A stretch of DNA of 64,000 nt from assembly GCA_013176395.1 (NCBI GenBank), contig JABMLP010000033.1:238391-302390 (forward strand), given 5' to 3'. This DNA comes from Venturia oleaginea (taxonomy: Eukaryota; Ascomycota; Dothideomycetes; Venturiales; Venturiaceae). The position numbers were made by a program, and so were the translations under genes. The notes below the pieces were generated by a model. That model saw nothing but the letters and a program-made list of their open reading frames with translations. It was not told where the DNA came from and searched no databases. Shown here in pieces: positions 56,990 to 64,000 of this stretch; position 1 is the first letter of the stretch; every line of letters starts with the position of its first letter.

Positions 56990-59900
56990 TTGTCAAAGGA
57001 GTCAATTGAGAGAGTAAATAGTATTTTGAATTCGAACAAAGACACTGATTCACACCGTTCTCGGATAGAAAAAGAATGGGAGCAGTTCAGACCCAAGATG
57101 CTCTCCCGCCTTTTCTACACAAATACTATAGTGAACGATATATACTCTCTTAAAACTCTCCTTGATAATGGATCTAGCTGCTACGCATCAATAAACGAGG
57201 AGAAAGCTTCGCAGATGGACCTTGAAGTACTCCCTATTAGTCCGCGTACTATAGGTGGAGTTCTTAAGGAAGAAGGACAGACCCAAGTGACAAAAATTGC
57301 GAAGTTGAACCTAGATTTAGGGGGACTTATATGCAACGCTTTTGCTTATATAGTCCCGGGACAATTTGAGGATCTTCTACTAGGCAGGCCTTTTCTCAAG
57401 GACACCAAAGCCGTTATCAATGAATCTAAAGGTACTCTTACCTTTGCAAACGGGATTAGCATTCGCGATGCTAAATTTGAAGACAAACTTGATATACAAC
57501 AAGTAGCGCCCGTAAGATTCCACCGCCTTGTCACTTCTACACTTGAGAAAATCAAAGACGCGTCTAGAGTATTTGCTGTTACTCTTCGAGATATTGATAT
57601 TGCCTTGAAGCCGAAAGTCCCTTTGACAACAGAGCAAATACTGGAATTGCTACCTAAGAGGTTTCATAAGTACGCTGCTGTCTTTGATCCTAAAAGGGCC
57701 GAGAGACTACCACCGCATCGCCCTGGGATTGATCACGAAATACCTATAGAAGAAGGAAAACCACTTCCTTGGGGACCTCTATATGGTATGGGTCGAGAAC
57801 AACTCCTTGTTTTGCGAAGGACTCTTACAGAGCTACTAGATAAAGGCTTTATCCGAGAGAGTAAATCAGTTGCTGCGTCTCCAGTTCTCTTTGTGAAGAA
57901 ACCAGGAGGGGGCTTACGCTTTTGCGTAGACTACCGAGCCTTAAACGCAATTACTCGAAAGGATAGGTACCCGCTACCGTTAGTAAAAGAGACTTTACTA
58001 ACCTTAGCTCGTGCTAAGTATCTTAGTAAGCTTGATGTAAATGCTGCCTTCCACAAGATTCGAATCGCAACGGGAGATGAGTTCAAAACTGCCTTTCGAA
58101 CTAGATATGGTCTATTTGAATGGCTAGTTACTCCCTTTGGCTTAACCGGTGCACCTGCGTCTTTTCAACGGTATATAAACTATATCCTTCGACGATACCT
58201 AGACGAGTTCTGCTCAGCTTATCTAGACGATATAGTAATATACTCTTCAAAGAACCTTAAAGACCATGAAGAAAAGACTGAAAAGATACTTCAAAGCTGC
58301 CTTAACGCTGGGTTATACCTTGATATTCGGAAGTGCGAGTTTAATACCAAACGAGTCAAGTATCTAGGCTTCGTTATAGATACTGAAACGGGCCTACACA
58401 TGGATCCGGAGAAGATCAAAGCAATTAAAGAATGGGAACGTCCTACTACTCTACGAGGAGTACGTGGCTTCCTAGGCTTTACAAACTTCTACCGTGACTT
58501 TGTAAAAGATAACTCAACAATAAGGGAGCCTCTGGTTCGCCTTACAAAGAAGAATACTCCATTTTTATGGGGAAAGGAGCAAGAAGAATCTTTTCAAAAA
58601 CTTAAGGCAGAGTTTTGCAAAGAACCTGTCCTGTCTGCACTTGATGAAGATAAGCCTACGCGAGTAGAACCTGATGCTTCAGGCTGGGCTTCCGGAGCAG
58701 TACTTAGTCAAAAAGATGAGCTAGGTAACTGGAAACCATGTGCTTTCTTCTCTACTAAGCACTTGCCAGCCGAATGCAATTATGATATCCACGACAAAGA
58801 ACTTATGGCTATAGTCAAAGCTCTAGTCCATTGGACTAGCGAGCTACTAAGCCTAAGTAAGCCATTCATTATCCTCACAGATCACAAGAACCTTGAGAAG
58901 TTTATGGTAAAAAGGGAACTAAATGAAAGGCAAATGAGATGGGCGCAGATACTAGCTAAGTTTAACTTCAAACTAGGCTATCGCCCAGGCTCTGAATCTG
59001 TAGTTCCAGACGCCTTAACTCGAAGGGATCAAGATCTCCCAAAGGATATTCAAGACCCAAGAATCGTTGAAAGAACTAGAACGTTATTACCTCCAAAGCT
59101 TTGGATTAACGTTCTAGAGGATAAGACTCCTGCAAGAGAAGAAGCTGCCCAAGAAAATGCTCAAGAAGTAGACAAAGAACCTATCCCCTTTATACAAAAT
59201 CCCTTTCTCTCAGGTGATCTAAGGGATAGATGGGAAACTGCACTCGAAGGAGATCTAGACTACAGACGTATTTTCCAAAGCGTTCTAAAGCAAGATAGGC
59301 AGTTCCCATCTAAGCTAAAGGTTCCTACTTCTATAGGAGATTGTAAAGTCGAAAATAACCAGCTCTACTATAGAGACCGAATCTGGTTGCCCTCCTACGA
59401 GCCTCTCTTAACAGGAGTAATTCAAGAAATACACGATTCAGTCCTATCAGGGCATCCTGGACGAGAAGCTACTATTGCTATTCTCTCCAGACAGTTCTAC
59501 TGGCCGGGATTTGCTCAAGATATACGTCAGTTTATACGCAATTGTGACGTCTGCGGAAGAACTTCAGTCTGGCGAGACAAAAAGAAAGGTTTACTTAAAC
59601 CTCTTCCTGTCCCTAGCCGTATCTGGCAAGATATTTCAGTAGACTTCATAGTCGAATTACCAGAGAGCCAAAGATGCACAAGACTCTGCGTTATTACTGA
59701 CCGCTTGGGTAAAGGAACTATCCTGTTCCCAGTGCCTAAAGAACAGTTTGGAGCTGAAGGATTTGCAAAACTATTTATGCAGAACTACGTAAGATTACAC
59801 TGGCTTCCTAGATCTCTAGTCTCAGATAGGGACACGCAATTTGTTAATGCTTTCTGGAAAGAAGTTTGTCACCTTCTTAAGATAGAGAGAAGACTCTCTA

Positions 59901-60801
59901 CAGCGTATCACCCTGAGACTGATGGATCTACGGAAAGAAGAAATCAAGAAGTTGAAGCCTATCTACGTAAGTTCTGTACATTTAGTCAGAACGACTGGGT
60001 CGAGCTCCTGCCTATTGCTCAAATATGCCTCGATAATAGACCAAACCAAGCTACGGGCCTATCGCCTTCTTCTTAACCCACGGTTATAACATTGAGCATA
60101 TAGGAACTGTTGAAGCTCCCCAGGAAACCCCTAAGAATCCAAAAGAAAAAGCACAAGATCTTGTAGCAAAATTGAAGGACGCACAAGAATGGGCAGAAAC
60201 GTCAATGGTATCAGCTCAGCAACAGCAAGAATACTACTCTAATAGAGATCGTGCTCCGGCTGACTCTTTTAAAGTGGGAGACAAAGTCTGGCTCAACCTA
60301 AAGAACGTAAAAACCCTACGTCCTTGTAAGAAACTAGACTGGATTCATGGGAAGTATACAGTTACACGAGTTATCAACTCAATGTCTTACGAGCTTGATA
60401 CACCCAGAGGAATCCACAACCGATTTCATACGTCTTTACTTAGGAGAGCTGGCACAGATCCCCTACCTTCACAAATACAAGATAATACACAGCCGCCTCC
60501 TATAGTAACTGAACAAGGAGACGAGGAATACGGTATCGAGGCTATTCTAGCCGCAAGATGGCGCCGGCGAGGTCGACAACAAACACGAGAAGTCTTAGTT
60601 AAGTGGGTAGGCTACGTTGATCCTACGTGGGAACCCCTTAGCGAACTCCAACAAACTACAGCTCTGGACGCTTTTGAAAGTGCCTACGGCAACGTTCTTG
60701 AAAACGACGGACCTATACTACGCCCTCAGAGACTACGCTCACATCGATCTACAAGAGAGGGGGGAGGGGATAATGTTAAGGGATGGAATCCTTCTCTCTA
60801 G
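56990..60801 (+). pseudogene. E5 pol, copy 2, different frameshift
   Basis: Same domains as copy 1, including the DNG protease, YLDD RT and full integrase triad. Here the frame is lost at about 60067, where one T is missing (GCCTTCTTC against GCCTTTCTTC in copy 1). The site broken in copy 1 (49655) is intact here. So each copy carries one private single-base deletion; the parent had an open pol. The C-terminal chromodomain frame runs 60172-60801. Confidence 0.9.
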
Positions 60802-61945
60802 CTTATCCATGACTGGATTTCCAATTGTTCTCTTGTTATTCTGCAAGCTGTCATGTTCTATTTTGCAAGCTGTCATGTTCTATTTCGCAAGCTGCCATGT
60901 TCTATTTCGCAAGCTGTCACGTTTCCATTTAAAGATACTTTCTAGAAGGATCTATTGTAAGAGGAGGATTATTTATACGAGCTATCCTTCCTGTATTACA
61001 CTTTCTTCTCTGTACTTAGATACTTGAAATACAAGCAGTCTCTCACTTGCGAAACACCTTTGAGGGTTGAACTCTTACACCTGTAGAGTCAAGGTCCTAA
61101 AGAGGACACCCAAGCCATTTTCAGTACTCTCAGGACGAGCCTGCAGAGTCAAGGTCCTAAAGAGGACACCCCAGCCATTTCAGTACTCTCAGAAAGAGCC
61201 TGTAGAGTCAAGGTCCTAAAGAGGACACCTAACCCAAGAAGCAAGGGCCAACCTCAAGGGCCAAACAAAAAGGAATTTCAAGAAGAGAACACTTGTCCTA
61301 ACCCAAGAAGCAAGGGCCAACCTCAAAGACCAACCTCAAGAGCCAACCTCAAGGGCCAAACAAAAAGGGAATTCAAGAGAATTCAAGCTGAGATTTTCTA
61401 GAAGGTGCTAGAATCTCCAAGAAGCAAGGGCCAACTATAAGGGCTAATCCACAGTAAATTCTCGCAAAATTTACAAAGAGGAAATCAGAGGTCATCCTAA
61501 GACAGCGTAGTCTTAGGAGTTGAAGCTGTAATAAGCTGAGGAAAGAAAGAGTTAGGAAGAGAGATTCAATACCCTTGACCTTCATAGTCCCTAGGAGCTC
61601 CGTCCTTAGTAATAAGGGTTGCAGAGCAGACTGTCAAGGATGAAATCAGTCGGAAGGTCTTAAGGGATGGAATCCTTCTCTCTAGCTTATCCATGACTGG
61701 ATTTCCAATTGTTCTTTGTTATTCTGCAAGCTGTCATGTTCTATTTCGCAAGCTGCCATGTTCTATTTTGCAAGCTGTCACGTTTCCATTTAAAGATACT
61801 TTCTAGAAGGATCTATTGTAAGAGGAGGATTATATATACGAGCTATCCTTCCTGTATTTACACTTTCTTCTCTGTACTTAGATACTTTGAAATACAAGCA
61901 GTCTTCTCTCACTTGCGAAACACCTTTGAGGGTTGAACTCTTACA
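60774..61945 (+). mobile_element. short LTR unit (TRIM-like), copy 2
   Basis: LTR 60774-61079, interior with three tandem blocks and stem-loop (61496-61517), LTR 61658-61945. Several single-base losses relative to copy 1. Confidence 0.6.
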
Positions 61946-64000
61946 GAAGGAAACTCAGCCTCAGAGCCTGTACTCGATGATTGGAACGTCAATCAAGATT
62001 GATAACCGCCTATTCGAAAGAAAACTTCAGAGGAAGGGAGTTAGTTCTTATCGAGGACATGGAAACAACAGTCGTGCGAATATAGGTGTTTGAGTTGATT
62101 CATACGAACCGCAGCCAATGGAGCTCGACAAGATTCAGAGCGCTCCACGTGGATCCAAGAAAGGTACAGGTCAGAAAGCCCAAAAGAACAACACTGGACG
62201 TTTCACGAATCAGGGACAACGATTCGGAAACTCACCCATGGGCTCAGAACACCTCAAGGCTTTACAATCCGATGCGTCAGTACCGCCAATCCACAACATA
62301 CTGAGCTGGACGGCTTGTTATGAGGACGACTGCAAAGTACACCTATCCGAGAAGCAGAGCTCCGAATACTACCCTCGGGATAGAGGAGGTTACCAAGGTA
62401 ACGGCAATGTCAAAGGACATCTCGCTATGATGAGTTCGTCATCTAGCTCACCCGGTCTTTATGGCACTCAGTTGGTATTGCCAAAAGCAGAGTATGGCAC
62501 AAACCAATTCGGGGTTGGGAATACAATGGCTGCTGTCAAAGTTATCAGCAGATACCCAAGCATGAGAAAGAATCCGGAACACGATCTTCACTGGATGATT
62601 CCATCGAACTGGTACAAAGTCAAAGAATGCCCACTGTGGGAGCACAAGTCCGAGGAAGACCCAGGAGAACCAGATTGGGAATTCCACTGGGTTCACGAAA
62701 AGGAAGTCAACAATACGACCCTCAGGAAGATGATGAAAATCCCAAACATCAGTACAAGATGTACAGCACGTCCACCACAGACACTCATCTATGAATTGCT
62801 GCGAGTATGAGGAATGCGATTTACCTCAGCACCAGGAAATGAAAGATCTTGGAGAAATACTCCAAGAGTTGCCAGCCATTTCCGGGAGTTGGTCTACACC
62901 AAACGAAAACGAATCTCTACAGTCTATGTCGGGCGACGACAGTGAGTCTACAGTAGAAGACAACTCCAACGAAGGAGAATCGAAGGAAGATCTAGAGTTT
63001 ATGACCTTCCGGCTCTCACGTTGACACGAGACGTTGAACGAGCAATTGATCAGGACGATTCTCAGTGCAAAGACGTCTATCCAAATGCATGCCTTGACTT
63101 CACCTGCCCATACCATCCGAATGGGGCAAGAACCTTCGACACCTTGTCCGACGATTGGACATCGCAGTCAAAACAAAGCAAGCACGCAAATGGCATGAGA
63201 ATTCGGGAAACGAGGAGGATCAACAGTAGAGAGGCCCTGTTGAATCCTAATGAAGCGCCTCATTTTCTGAACAACCTTGGTACATCCAAGATGCTGGTCG
63301 AAGGAAAGATCGACGACGTACCAGCATGGGCCTTCATCGACACTGGTGCCGATAGGAATCTTCTAAGCGAGAAATTGGTCGACGAATGGAAAACTACCGT
63401 ACGTCGTCGAAACGGCATCCATATCCACTAACTATCGCTGATGGAAGACCTGTCAACTTCAATGGAGGCATGGTGATCTACGAACAGACATAATCTTGTG
63501 GATACAAGGGAGGAAGAACAGATTGTTCTAGACGTCACGAATATTGGAGACTCGGATTTGATCCTTGGTCTGCCGTGGCTTCGAACTCACAATCCGCATA
63601 TCGACTGGAGAACATTGACGCTCACGTTCCAGACCAACGATATCCGTGCAGGCTAGCATGCGCGCTAGAACACGGACAGCACAAAGACCTTTGCGGAAAA
63701 GGCCTACACACGTTGAAGTGGCATACTGCTATCGTCTCCAGACAGAGGAGGATAGGTCAGTGTTCCAAATTCCCCATGGGTACCAGGAATTTGCAGAAAC
63801 TTTTTAAAGGGGAATCGATCGAAGATTCTCTTCACCACACCAACCATGAGTATGAGATCGAGCTCAAGAATAATGAACAACCAAGAAGTTCAAGATCTAC
63901 CCATTGAGGAAAGATCAGCTTGAAAACCCTTCGTGATATATCGACGATTTCACGAAGAAGTTCATCCGGAGTCGAGTCACCCGCCGGATATTCAGTTTTC
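61946..64000 (+). mobile_element. Gypsy-E6, copy 2, cut by window end
   Basis: Gag pieces (62118-62810, 62791-63024) and the protease (FIDTGADRNLL, 63335 onward) repeat copy 1. About fifteen single-base indels lie in the last kilobase, mostly in homopolymers, and break every frame. RT is reached only at the last bases. Confidence 0.8.

Larger units (their letters stand above)
54938..64000 (+). repeat. second copy of the 10.46-kb tandem duplication
   Basis: Repeats 44477 onward at an offset of 10468 bp in E5 coding parts, falling to about 10460 bp in E6. Same order: LTR, E5, LTR, short unit, LTR, E6. The left LTR is longer by one 21-bp unit. The copy is cut by the window end. Confidence 0.92.

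Overview
The window is nuclear DNA of a filamentous ascomycete (Pezizomycotina). Its host genes have short GT-AG introns (49-77 nt, one of 200 nt), its gene set is fungal (LAS1, a secreted amidase, a secreted alpha/beta-hydrolase), and its mobile elements are typical of such fungi: a pogo/Fot1 transposon, chromodomain Gypsy elements, Copia and a Tad-like LINE. I cannot assign a genus.

Region 1 (1-13757) is the gene-bearing part. A pogo-type transposon fills 1-1855 and its left end lies at the window edge. After a gene-poor stretch come a conserved fungal protein of unknown function (5523-6488), LAS1 for pre-rRNA ITS2 cleavage (6796-8398, three exons), a secreted amidase-signature protein (8924-11160, four exons), and, convergent with it, a secreted alpha/beta-hydrolase (12810-11503, four exons).

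Region 2 (13758-64000) is a nested retrotransposon block with no host gene that I can support. Gypsy-1 (13758-22542, minus strand) is split by an internally deleted Copia with a perfect 5-bp target duplication. Gypsy-E3 starts near 22587. Its 5' LTR is split by a 1.4-kb non-LTR element that has a 14-bp target duplication and a BIR-like (IAP-type zinc) ORF. E3's RT is split at 26232/43107 by Gypsy-E4. Each LTR of E4 is itself invaded at the same nucleotide: two 1.6-kb non-autonomous units sit in the 5' LTR, and one unit plus a 5.9-kb Tad-like LINE sit in the 3' LTR. E3 is cut off at 44476 by Gypsy-E5.

Region 3 (44477-64000) is a direct tandem duplication of about 10.46 kb. Each copy has LTR, E5 (gag, pol), LTR, a short leader with tandem repeats, LTR, and a 5'-truncated Gypsy-E6. 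The second copy gathers single-base homopolymer indels toward 64000, which look more like consensus errors than biology.

The most notable signals are: four LINE-type insertions at one identical site in the E4 LTRs; the BIR-like ORF in a retroposed unit; 9-11-nt matches between LTR and primer-binding region (Tf1/sushi self-priming) in three Gypsy elements; a DNG instead of DT/SG protease motif shared by E3 and E5; and an antisense reading frame between integrase and 3' LTR in E4. Everything is read by eye from the sequence; no database search was run.
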